This document shows positions 10,665 through 18,754 of a DNA stretch of 36,211 nt, piece by piece. The number at the start of each line of letters is the position of its first letter. Positions within the stretch are counted from its first letter, which is position 1. Source of the stretch: Boseongicola sp. (GTDB taxonomy: Bacteria; Pseudomonadota; Alphaproteobacteria; Rhodobacterales; Rhodobacteraceae); contig JABDQU010000157.1 of the NCBI GenBank assembly GCA_013042105.1, positions 1 through 36,211 on the forward strand, in the 5' to 3' direction. The translations under genes were made by a program, and so were the position numbers. The notes under the pieces were generated by a model. That model searched no databases, was not told the DNA's origin, and was given only the letters and a program-made list of their open reading frames with translations.

Positions 10665-12190
10665 GAGGCTTTCTCCGAAACTGCAATGCCCGCTTCATGG
10701 AAGGGGTCGGTGATCTGTTCGAGGATGTTGGCCGAGGTCATGTCATCCAGTTGGAGTTCTCCGATCTGCACGCCGCGGTAAAAGCTAACGATGCGGTCGG
10801 GCAGGTTGGTGATTTCCTGGATATCGGTTGAGGCCACGACAATCGCGGCACCGTTGTCAGCGAGATCACGCAGGATTTGATAGATTTCGGCCCGCGCGCC
10901 GACGTCCACGCCGCGGGTCGGCTCGTTGACGAGGATCACGTCGGGCGAGATCGACAGCCATTTTCCAAGCGCGACTTTTTGCTGATTGCCACCGGACAGG
11001 ACGCCTGCTTCTTGCGGCAGGCGTTTGGGGTCGATGGTGAACTTCACAGCGTTTTCGGTTGTTGTCTGGAGTTCTCGCGGGCCGCTGAGGATGCCTTTGG
11101 TCGCAATCGTTTCAAGGGACGGCGATGACATGTTTTCCATGATCGGACGCCCGAGGAACAATCCGTCGTGTTTGCGGTCTTCCGAGCAATAGGCGATTCC
11201 GCGGCTGATTGCGTCCTTGGGGCGGGTGGGCAGGAAGGTCTCGCCTTTGTAATGCAGCATGCCTCCGCGTGTTTTGGTCGAGCCGGCCATGGCGCCCAGA
11301 ATTTCAGATGTGCCGGAGCCGAGTTGCCCGGCAAGACCGAGGATTTCACCGGGGTAGACGTCAAAGCTGATCGGCTCGACGATGCCGTCCGGCCACAGAT
11401 CGCGGACCTTGAGGACTGGTTCGGCGCGGGCGACGGGTTTGCGCGCGGGATACATATCGCCAAGCTCGAAGCCGAGCATGAGTTCGACCAGACTGTTGAC
11501 GTCCATGTCCGCAGCAGGGCGGGCGGGTTGGCTTTCGCCATCGCGCAACACGGTGATCCGGTCGCAGATCTTGAAGATTTCATCCATGCGGTGACTGACG
11601 TAGATAATGGATTTTCCGCGATCTTTCAGGCGTTTGACCATATCGAGGATGCGGATGGAGTCGGTTTCGCCAAGCGCGGCGGTGGGTTCATCCAGAATGA
11701 GGACCTGCGGGTTGTGGGCGATCAGTCTGGCGACTTCGACCAGATGTTGTTCGCCGACCGACAGTCGGTTCGTGGCGCGCAAGGGGTTGACGTGGCCAAG
11801 CCCGACTTCTTCCAGAAAGGGTTTGGCCATCTCGGAGAGGCGGCTTTTCGAGGCGAACAGCGGCACGCCGTCTCCTGCGAGAAAGATGTTTTCGGCGACG
11901 GTCATGGTCGGGATGAGGCTGAGTTCCTGCTGGGCAATCGCGATGCCGACCTGTTCAGCCGCAGTAGGCGTTTTGAAGTGCCGCGCTTCGCCGTCGTAGA
12001 AGTATTCTCCGCGAAAGCCGGGGTCGAAACCGCCGATGATCTTGACCATCGTGGATTTTCCGGCGCCGTTTTCGCCGACCAATCCCATGACCTCGCCGCG
12101 ACCGATTTCGAAACTTGCGCCCTTCAGCGCCTGGATCGCACCGTAATGACGGCTGATGTTTGTGAGCTTTAGCAGCGGTTGATCCGCCAT
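10661..12190 (-). CDS. Sugar ABC transporter ATP-binding protein (tandem NBDs, RbsA-like)
   Basis: Walker A GENGAGKST; LSVGEQHLVEVARLIAHNPQVLILDEPTAAL; second NBD with the usual degenerate Walker A (GQLGSGTSE) and LSGGNQQKVALGKWL. Confidence 0.95.
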   Translation of the reverse strand: MADQPLLKLTNISRHYGAIQALKGASFEIGRGEVMGLVGENGAGKSTMVKIIGGFDPGFRGEYFYDGEARHFKTPTAAEQVGIAIAQQELSLIPTMTVAENIFLAGDGVPLFASKSRLSEMAKPFLEEVGLGHVNPLRATNRLSVGEQHLVEVARLIAHNPQVLILDEPTAALGETDSIRILDMVKRLKDRGKSIIYVSHRMDEIFKICDRITVLRDGESQPARPAADMDVNSLVELMLGFELGDMYPARKPVARAEPVLKVRDLWPDGIVEPISFDVYPGEILGLAGQLGSGTSEILGAMAGSTKTRGGMLHYKGETFLPTRPKDAISRGIAYCSEDRKHDGLFLGRPIMENMSSPSLETIATKGILSGPRELQTTTENAVKFTIDPKRLPQEAGVLSGGNQQKVALGKWLSISPDVILVNEPTRGVDVGARAEIYQILRDLADNGAAIVVASTDIQEITNLPDRIVSFYRGVQIGELQLDDMTSANILEQITDPFHEAGIAVSEKAS

Positions 12191-12236
12191 GCTCCCCTCC
12201 CTGATCCATTATGGATATTCTTATAAGTAGCATAAA

Positions 12237-12261
12237 AGGGCGCCCGATTGCCGGACGCCCT
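12237..12261 (-). terminator. Terminator-like hairpin between SBP and ATPase genes (likely attenuator)
   Basis: Minus strand: AGGGCGTCCG-GCAAT-CGGGCGCCCTTTTATGC, about 9-10 bp stem with one G-T wobble, then TTTT. Confidence 0.75.
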
Positions 12262-12277
12262 CTGCAATTTTCAGGAG

Positions 12278-13312
12278 TTAGCCGCCCCAGGCGCCCGAGC
12301 AAAGCTCGTCGATGCCATAAAGCTTGCCGTCAAAGCCGCGCAGGGCAACGGTTTCCATGTTGGTCGCCGTGACCGCAGGGTTTGGCGTGAAGTTGATGTA
12401 GTTCTCCAACTCGCCTGTCTCGAGGTATTCCTCGACCATCTTGATGGCCAGCTGGCCCTCGTGCAGGGGTGACTGCAACGTGGTGCCGAACTGCTTGCCT
12501 TCTTCGATCAACTGCTTGTCGCCGTTGCAGACAGTGCCGACTGCGATGACGTCTTCGCCCATGACGTAGCCAGCTTCCTCAAGCGCGCGAATGCCGCCTG
12601 TCAGGATCGCATCGTCCATGCCGTAGACAAAGTGAATGCCTTCATCGCGCAGCGACGCAATCGCTTTTGCAGCACCGCTATAGCCGTTTGCCTGACCAAA
12701 GCCTTCGTCAACGTCGCCGATGATGGTCAGATCAGAGCCTGCGATGGCTTCCTGAAACGCGTTGATGGAAAGGCCATATCCGCCATAGCTGTGAGGGTAG
12801 GACAGCACGAGAACATTGAAGCCTTCGCCGCCAGCCGCTTTTTTCGCCGCCGCAGCTTCGCGCATCATGTAACCGGCATTACGGGCGCGAAGACGATCGT
12901 CAGGTCCCGCGTAACCGAAGATATACTGCCGGTCCTGATCGTTTGGCAGCTGGTTGATCTTGAGAACCGGGACACCGGTTCTGGACAGAGCGCGCAGCGA
13001 ACCCAGTCCCGCAACGGCATCGGATGGCCACCAGATGAACACGTCCGGCAGGACGCCTGCGGCCAGAACCTGCTGAACCTGCTGGTCCTGCTCGGCCTGG
13101 TTGAACTGATTTTCGAACACCTGGATATCAAAGCCCTTTAGCTCGGCTGTGTCTTTGATGCCCTTGATGAACCGCCCGATGTAGGCTTCGCCTGCCGGGC
13201 CGTTGAATGATACGATTGATGGTCTGTCTTGCGCGAACGACGCGGTCGCCACGGCCGTAATGGCCAAAGCTCCGGCCAATATGCTGCGCAGGGTTTTTCC
13301 CAGATACGACAT
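12278..13312 (-). CDS. Sugar ABC transporter substrate-binding protein (periplasmic binding protein type 1 fold)
   Basis: Signal peptide MSYLGKTLRSILAGALAITAVATASFAQ; RbsB-like body SFNGPAGEAYIGRFIKGIKDTAELKGFDIQVFENQFNQAEQDQQVQQVLAAGV. Confidence 0.92.
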   Translation of the reverse strand: MSYLGKTLRSILAGALAITAVATASFAQDRPSIVSFNGPAGEAYIGRFIKGIKDTAELKGFDIQVFENQFNQAEQDQQVQQVLAAGVLPDVFIWWPSDAVAGLGSLRALSRTGVPVLKINQLPNDQDRQYIFGYAGPDDRLRARNAGYMMREAAAAKKAAGGEGFNVLVLSYPHSYGGYGLSINAFQEAIAGSDLTIIGDVDEGFGQANGYSGAAKAIASLRDEGIHFVYGMDDAILTGGIRALEEAGYVMGEDVIAVGTVCNGDKQLIEEGKQFGTTLQSPLHEGQLAIKMVEEYLETGELENYINFTPNPAVTATNMETVALRGFDGKLYGIDELCSGAWGG

Positions 13313-13322
13313 AGATTCCTCC

Positions 13323-13335
13323 CTAAAAGTTTTAG
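13323..13335. promoter_or_regulatory. Perfect palindrome CTAAAA-G-TTTTAG just upstream of the SBP start codon
   Basis: Sequence read directly; 6-bp arms around one G. Confidence 0.4.
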
Positions 13336-13392
13336 ACGATGTGTGTTCGTCTGCACCACCGTCTCAAATAATGGCACTCGCTTGGTCTTTGA

Positions 13393-13432
13393 TTTCGTCC
13401 ACTTTGGACAAATTTCATCCAAACCGGACCAA
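13393..13432. promoter_or_regulatory. Two abutting 20-bp direct repeats, each with TCC-N5-GGA dyad; candidate operator in the divergent promoter
   Basis: TTTCGTCCACTTTGGACAAA (13393-13412) and TTTCATCCAAACCGGACCAA (13413-13432), 14/20 identical. Confidence 0.5.
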
Positions 13433-13508
13433 AAGCCGCTGTGGTTCGTTTTGCTGGTGCGTCAGCGTGGGGGGAGCAAAAATTGACTGCGCTCTGGGAG
13501 GAAGCACC

Positions 13509-14318
13509 ATGGACCAACAACGGCTTGCCGGAAAGAACATCATGATCACCGGCGCGGCACAAGGAATGGGTGCCGCAAACGCAAAATATTTCGCCGCTCA
13601 GGGCGCGAATGTATGCATCGGGGACCTCAACCTTGACGGGGTCGAGAGCGTTGCCGAGGAGATTAACGCGGAAGGCGTCGGGAAGGCCGTAGCGGTCAAG
13701 ATGGACGTGACCAACCGCGCAGACAATGCCGCTGCGGTGGCCGCAACCGTAGATGCGTTCGGATCGATCAACGTCGCGCTTTTGAACGCAGGCGTGAACA
13801 AGCCGCGCATGTTCATGGATATCGACGAAGACAACTGGGACATGATCATGAACATCAACGCCAAGGGTGTTTTGCTTGGCATGCAGGAGGCCGCGCGGGC
13901 GATGATTGCGCAGGGCCCGATGGAAAATCATCCCTACAAGATCATTCCGGTCGGTTCGATTGTCTCGCGGACCGCGTTTCTTGATGTGATCCCCTACAGC
14001 TGTTCAAAATATGCTGTGCTGGGAATGATCATTGGCGGCGCGAAGGCGCTTTGGGAGCACAAGATCACAGTCAATGGTTATGGCCCGGGTGTGGTGAACA
14101 CCGAGCTTTGGAAGCAGCTTGATAAAGACCTGGTCGATATCGGGATGTTCGAAGAAGAGGGCCAGTCGCTGGAGACTTTGCGCGAGAACATGATCCTGAT
14201 GAAGAAGCTGTCGACGGCTGATGACGTGAAGGGAACGGCTGCGTTCCTGTGTTCGGACGAGAGCGATTACATGACCGGCCAACTGATCATGATCGATGGC
14301 GGCATCATCATGCAATGA
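13509..14318 (+). CDS. SDR family NAD(P)-dependent oxidoreductase
   Basis: MDQQRLAGKNIMITGAAQGMGAANAKYF (TGxxxGxG), YSCSK catalytic motif, C-terminal MIDGG. The ATG at 13509 is preferred over the longer track ORF. Confidence 0.93.
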   Translation: MDQQRLAGKNIMITGAAQGMGAANAKYFAAQGANVCIGDLNLDGVESVAEEINAEGVGKAVAVKMDVTNRADNAAAVAATVDAFGSINVALLNAGVNKPRMFMDIDEDNWDMIMNINAKGVLLGMQEAARAMIAQGPMENHPYKIIPVGSIVSRTAFLDVIPYSCSKYAVLGMIIGGAKALWEHKITVNGYGPGVVNTELWKQLDKDLVDIGMFEEEGQSLETLRENMILMKKLSTADDVKGTAAFLCSDESDYMTGQLIMIDGGIIMQ

Positions 14319-14325
14319 CGTTTGC

Positions 14326-14347
14326 CCCGCGCCGCATCCGGCGTGGG
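14326..14347 (+). terminator. GC-rich hairpin between SDR and M24 genes, no clear U-tract
   Basis: CCCGCGCCG-CATC-CGGCGTGGG, 9-bp stem with one G-T wobble. Confidence 0.35.
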
Positions 14348-14450
14348 TCATTCTGCAACCTTTGCCGGGGACACTCCGGATTGCCGACAAGCCGGTCTGA
14401 TGTGAGCGACGCTGCGCATCGGCCGGCCCTTACTCAAAAGGATTTTCGAA

Positions 14451-15746
14451 ATGGGTGCCTTGACGCCAAATGTTCTGACCCCGCAAGACCTTGAGCCAAA
14501 CTGGCGCTGGGAAAACAAGCTACCGGCATGGGGACATACCTCGGTCGATTTTGAGCGGCGTGTGGATCATGACCGCTTGCGCCGGTATCGGTTGAGCCGC
14601 ACGCGCGAGGCGATGAAAAATTCCCCCGCAGGAACTCTTTTGCTGTTTGACGTGAACAATATCCGATACGTTTCGGCCACCAAGATCGGTGAGTGGGAGC
14701 GGGATAAGATGTGCCGCTTCTGTCTGTTGACGGGCGATGACAGTCCCTACGTCTGGGATTTCGGATCCGCTGCGGTGCATCATCAGAAGTATTCGGACTG
14801 GCTGGAGCCGGATCACTGCCTTGCTGGTGTCGTCGGCATGCGCGGGACGATCCCGCCCGAGTTCGGACTTATGAAGAAGTATGCCAAGCAGATCGCGGGT
14901 CTGATCCGGGATGCCGGGATGGGTGATATGCCGGTCGGCGTGGATTACGCCGAGACCGCGATGTTCCATGCATTGCAGGAAGAGGGCATCAACGTCATCG
15001 ACGGGCAGCAGATTATGCTGGCGGCGCGCGAGATCAAGAACTGGGACGAGATCCAGCTTCTGACGCAGGCGGCCAGTATGGTCGATGGTGTCTATCACAT
15101 GATCTATGAAGAGCTGAAACCGGGCGTGCGCGAGAACGATATCGTCGCGATGTCCAACAAGATGCTTTACGAAATGGGATCGGACGATGTGGAGGCAATC
15201 AACGCCATTTCGGGCGAGCGCTGCAATCCCCATCCGCATAATTTCACCGACCGGCTGATCCGCCCCGGTGATCAGGCGTTCTTTGATATCTTGCAGAGTT
15301 ATCAGGGATATAGAACCTGCTACTATCGAACGTTCAACGTGGGTCGTGCGACGCCGTCGCAGAACGATGCCTATGTGAAAGCGCGCGAATGGCTGGAAGC
15401 GTCGATCGAGATGATCAAGCCCGGCGTCACGACGGACAAGGTCGCGGAGGTCTGGCCAACGGCGGAAAGCCTAGGCTTCCCGAATGAGGATGCGGCCTTT
15501 GGATTGCAGTTCGGGCATGGGCTGGGATTGGCTTTGCATGAGCGCCCGATCATCAGTCGGGCCGTCAGCATGGATCATCCGATGGAGATTCAGACCGGTA
15601 TGGTCTTTGCATTGGAGACCTATTGCCCGGCAAGCGACGGGTATTCAGCTGCGCGGATCGAAGAAGAAGTGGTCGTAACGGACAAGGGCTGCGAAGTGAT
15701 CAGCCTGTTCCCTGCCGAAGAATTGCCAATCGCGAACCGTTACTAA
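14451..15746 (+). CDS. M24 (pita-bread fold) family protein, Xaa-Pro peptidase/creatinase/DddP-like
   Basis: C-terminal M24 motifs QFGHGLGLALHERP, MVFALETY, RIEEEVVVT. Second Asp metal ligand replaced by Cys (GYRTCYYRTF). Confidence 0.87.
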   Translation: MGALTPNVLTPQDLEPNWRWENKLPAWGHTSVDFERRVDHDRLRRYRLSRTREAMKNSPAGTLLLFDVNNIRYVSATKIGEWERDKMCRFCLLTGDDSPYVWDFGSAAVHHQKYSDWLEPDHCLAGVVGMRGTIPPEFGLMKKYAKQIAGLIRDAGMGDMPVGVDYAETAMFHALQEEGINVIDGQQIMLAAREIKNWDEIQLLTQAASMVDGVYHMIYEELKPGVRENDIVAMSNKMLYEMGSDDVEAINAISGERCNPHPHNFTDRLIRPGDQAFFDILQSYQGYRTCYYRTFNVGRATPSQNDAYVKAREWLEASIEMIKPGVTTDKVAEVWPTAESLGFPNEDAAFGLQFGHGLGLALHERPIISRAVSMDHPMEIQTGMVFALETYCPASDGYSAARIEEEVVVTDKGCEVISLFPAEELPIANRY

Positions 15747-15819
15747 TCGCAGCGGGAGAGGCCCATTTTGCGGAGATTTCGCAAGGTGGGCTGACCTTCG
15801 CTGCCTCGGGAGACCCCAG

Positions 15820-16803
15820 ATGGCTGACGCCAAGACCAATACCGAAGACTATTTGCAGATGTATCGCCAGATGGTGCGCATTCGCACCTTCGAAGACAAC
15901 GCCAACCAATTGTATCTCGATGCCAAGATGCCGGGGCTGACTCATATGTATTCCGGCGAGGAGGCCGTGGCGGTCGGAATTTGTGAGGCGTTGAAGGTGA
16001 CGGACAAGATCACCTCGACCCATCGCGGCCATGGTCATTGCGTGGCCAAGGGCGCGGCGTTCAAGGAAATGTTCTGTGAGCTTTTGGGCAAGGAAGAGGG
16101 TTATTGCCGGGGCAAAGGCGGGTCGATGCACATTGCGGACCAGTCCAACGGTAACCTTGGGGCGAATGCGATTGTGGGCGGCTCAATGGGGATCGCGACG
16201 GGGTCGGCATTGAGGGCGAAAATGCAGGGCTCGGATGATGTGACCGTGTGTTTCTTCGGGGACGGCGCGACGGCGCAGGGTCTGATGTATGAAGTCATGA
16301 ACATGGCCGCGCTTTGGAAGCTGCCGGTGATCTATGCCTGTGAAAACAATGGATATTCCGAGTATACGAAGACCGACGAGATTGCCGCCGGTGAAATCAC
16401 GGCCCGCGCCGAGGCCTTCGGGATCGAGGCGCACAAGGTCGACGGACAGGATGTCTTGGCGGTCAACGCGCTGACGACCGAGCTTGTCCAGCGGGCGCGC
16501 AACGGCGAGGGGCCGTTTTTCATCGAGTTGGACACCTATCGCTATCACGGGCACCACGTGGGTGACATCAATCGCACCTATTACCGGACCAAGGACGAAG
16601 AGGCCGAGTGGAAAGCCAAGCGCGATCCAATCAAGCTGTTCGGCGACTGGCTGACCGGTGAGGGAATCGCGAGCGAGGACGAATTAGCAGCACTTGGCGA
16701 AGAGGTCCGCTCGGAGGCGGCGGAGGCTGTGGCCTATGCGCTGGAGGCGCCCTATCCCGACGGTTCCGAAGTCGACATGCATGTATTTCTGGAGACGACC
16801 TGA
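15820..16803 (+). CDS. Thiamine-pyrophosphate-dependent 2-oxoacid/acetoin dehydrogenase E1 component alpha subunit
   Basis: GDGATAQGLMYEVMNMAALWKLPVIYACENNGYSEYT (TPP GDG...NN motif), RGHGHCVAKGA, GGSMHIAD. Confidence 0.95.
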   Translation: MADAKTNTEDYLQMYRQMVRIRTFEDNANQLYLDAKMPGLTHMYSGEEAVAVGICEALKVTDKITSTHRGHGHCVAKGAAFKEMFCELLGKEEGYCRGKGGSMHIADQSNGNLGANAIVGGSMGIATGSALRAKMQGSDDVTVCFFGDGATAQGLMYEVMNMAALWKLPVIYACENNGYSEYTKTDEIAAGEITARAEAFGIEAHKVDGQDVLAVNALTTELVQRARNGEGPFFIELDTYRYHGHHVGDINRTYYRTKDEEAEWKAKRDPIKLFGDWLTGEGIASEDELAALGEEVRSEAAEAVAYALEAPYPDGSEVDMHVFLETT

Positions 16804-17798
16804 TGCGCAGTATCACTCTTAGTCAGGCGGTCAATGAGGCCATTGCAGAAGAAATGCGGCGTGATGAGACAGTGTTTCTCATCGGGGAGGACGTGGCCGA
16901 AGCGGGAACGCCCTTTAAGGTAACCAGCGGGCTGGTCGAGGAATTCGGCACGGATCGCGTCATTGATACGCCGATTGCCGAGCCGGGGTTCATGGGGCTG
17001 GCTGTCGGGGCGGCGATGACCGGCGCGCGGCCGATTGTGGACCTCATGTTTGGGGATTTCCTTTTTCTGGTGATGGACCAGCTTTGTAATCAGGCTGCGA
17101 AGACACACTATATGTCCGGCGGAAAACTAAACGTGCCGCTTGTTTTGCGCACAAATCTTGGGGCGACGCGTCGTTCGGCGGCGCAGCACAGCCAGTCACT
17201 TCACGCCCTTGTGGCGCATATTCCGGGATTGAAGGTGGCTATGCCGTCGTCGGCTTATGAGGCCAAGGGGCTGATGAAGACCGCGATCCGCGATGACAAT
17301 CCGGTTGTGATCTTTGAAGACAAGCTCATGTATCAGGACAAGGCCGAGGTGCCGGAAGAGGAGTTTCTCATTCCCTTCGGTGAGGCCAAAGTGCTGCGTG
17401 AGGGCCGCGATGTGACGCTGATCGGCACGTCCTCGATGCGGCAGGTTTGCGAAGCGGCGGCGACGATGCTGGAGGCAGACGGCGTAAGCGCCGAGGTGAT
17501 TGATCCGCGCACGATTGCGCCGCTGGATGAGGCCACGATCCTTCAAAGCGTGAAGAAAACGACGCGTGCGATTGTGGTCGACGAGGGTCATCAGAATTTC
17601 GGCACAACAGCCGAGATTGCAGCCCGGATCAGTGAAAAGGCGTTTTATCATCTGGATGCGCCCGTGATCCGCATGGGGGCGATGGACGTGCCGATTCCGT
17701 TTAGTCCGGCGCTTGAAGATTTGACAGTGCCAACGCCAGAGCAGGTCGCTGAAAACGCCCGACGGATTGTGGCGGGGGAATTGATCCATGCCCTTTGA
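16803..17798 (+). CDS. 2-oxoacid/acetoin dehydrogenase E1 component beta subunit
   Basis: FLIGEDVAEAGTPFKVTSGL..., IVDLMFGDFLFLVMDQLCNQAAKTHYMSGG, HSQSLHALVAHIPGLKVAMPSSAYEAKGLM. Start codon overlaps the E1alpha stop. Confidence 0.96.
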   Translation: MRSITLSQAVNEAIAEEMRRDETVFLIGEDVAEAGTPFKVTSGLVEEFGTDRVIDTPIAEPGFMGLAVGAAMTGARPIVDLMFGDFLFLVMDQLCNQAAKTHYMSGGKLNVPLVLRTNLGATRRSAAQHSQSLHALVAHIPGLKVAMPSSAYEAKGLMKTAIRDDNPVVIFEDKLMYQDKAEVPEEEFLIPFGEAKVLREGRDVTLIGTSSMRQVCEAAATMLEADGVSAEVIDPRTIAPLDEATILQSVKKTTRAIVVDEGHQNFGTTAEIAARISEKAFYHLDAPVIRMGAMDVPIPFSPALEDLTVPTPEQVAENARRIVAGELIHAL

Positions 17799-18747
17799 AG
17801 TCAAGATGCCTCAGCTGGGCATGAACCAGGACAGCGCAGTCATCGTGGCATGGCTGAAGGCGGCGGGTGACAAGGTCACCCGTGGCGAGCCGATTTTCGA
17901 GGTCGAAACCGACAAGGCAACGATGGAGGTCGAAGCGGCGGGTGACGGTTATCTTGCGGGTATTCGCGTCGAGGAAGGGGCGGATATTCCGGTCGGAGAC
18001 GTCATTGCTTTGATCGTTGAGACCGAGGACGCGGTTGCGGAGCATGCGTGTGCGCCTGTGCCTGCATCGGTTGAGGCGACGGAGACTGCCGAGGTTGCAC
18101 CAAACCCTACGCCTGCGCCTGAGACGACGGCCAAGGCCGAGGAGACTGTTGCGCCCGCGCCTGTTGAGGTGCGCGCACCCGCGCCGCCTGCTCTGTCGGG
18201 GCCTATTCTTGCGTCGCCTTTGGCAAAGCGGTTGGCAAAAGAGCGGGGTGTCGATCTGGCGGCTTTGAGGGCCGGTGGTTTGCCCGAGCCGATCCATGCG
18301 GCCGATCTGTCACGGGCTGCAACCGGCGGACAGTCTCAACTCGGCGCGCGGATATCGGGTGACGCGTTGACCGCGCTTCTTCAACGATCGGAAAACGCGG
18401 ATCGCACGGTACTTTTTGCGGCCTTTGCCGCCGGTGCGTGGCGTGACGTGTTTGAGACTGACGACGCGACAATCGCCATTCGTGGCCTGGATGGCGCGAC
18501 GGTTCACTATCCTGCGCATGGCGAGGCTGAAGCTGGCGCGGCGATGTCGCTGGTCGATCTGTGCGACACGCGCCTTCAGGGCTATGCGCCAGCGAGCGGT
18601 GGGATCACGCTTTCGGTCGGGGCGGACACAGACCAGTTCGCACTGACGCTGTCCTTCAACGAGGCGTCTTTGCCGATGGCGCATGCCATCACGCTTCTCG
18701 ACGCAATCGCGGCACGGGTGGAAGACCCGATCCGCCAACTGATCTGA
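17788..18747 (+). CDS. Lipoyl-domain + peripheral-subunit-binding-domain protein with shortened, degenerate E2-like C-terminus (E3BP/protein X-like)
   Basis: Lipoyl motif EVETDKATMEVEA; Ala/Pro-rich linker; PSBD ASPLAKRLAKERGVDLAALRAGG; C-terminal SFNEASLPMAHAITLLDAIAARVEDP aligns to the E2 DHRxxDG segment but lacks its residues. Confidence 0.85.
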   Translation: MPFEVKMPQLGMNQDSAVIVAWLKAAGDKVTRGEPIFEVETDKATMEVEAAGDGYLAGIRVEEGADIPVGDVIALIVETEDAVAEHACAPVPASVEATETAEVAPNPTPAPETTAKAEETVAPAPVEVRAPAPPALSGPILASPLAKRLAKERGVDLAALRAGGLPEPIHAADLSRAATGGQSQLGARISGDALTALLQRSENADRTVLFAAFAAGAWRDVFETDDATIAIRGLDGATVHYPAHGEAEAGAAMSLVDLCDTRLQGYAPASGGITLSVGADTDQFALTLSFNEASLPMAHAITLLDAIAARVEDPIRQLI

Positions 18748-18754
18748 GAGAGAC

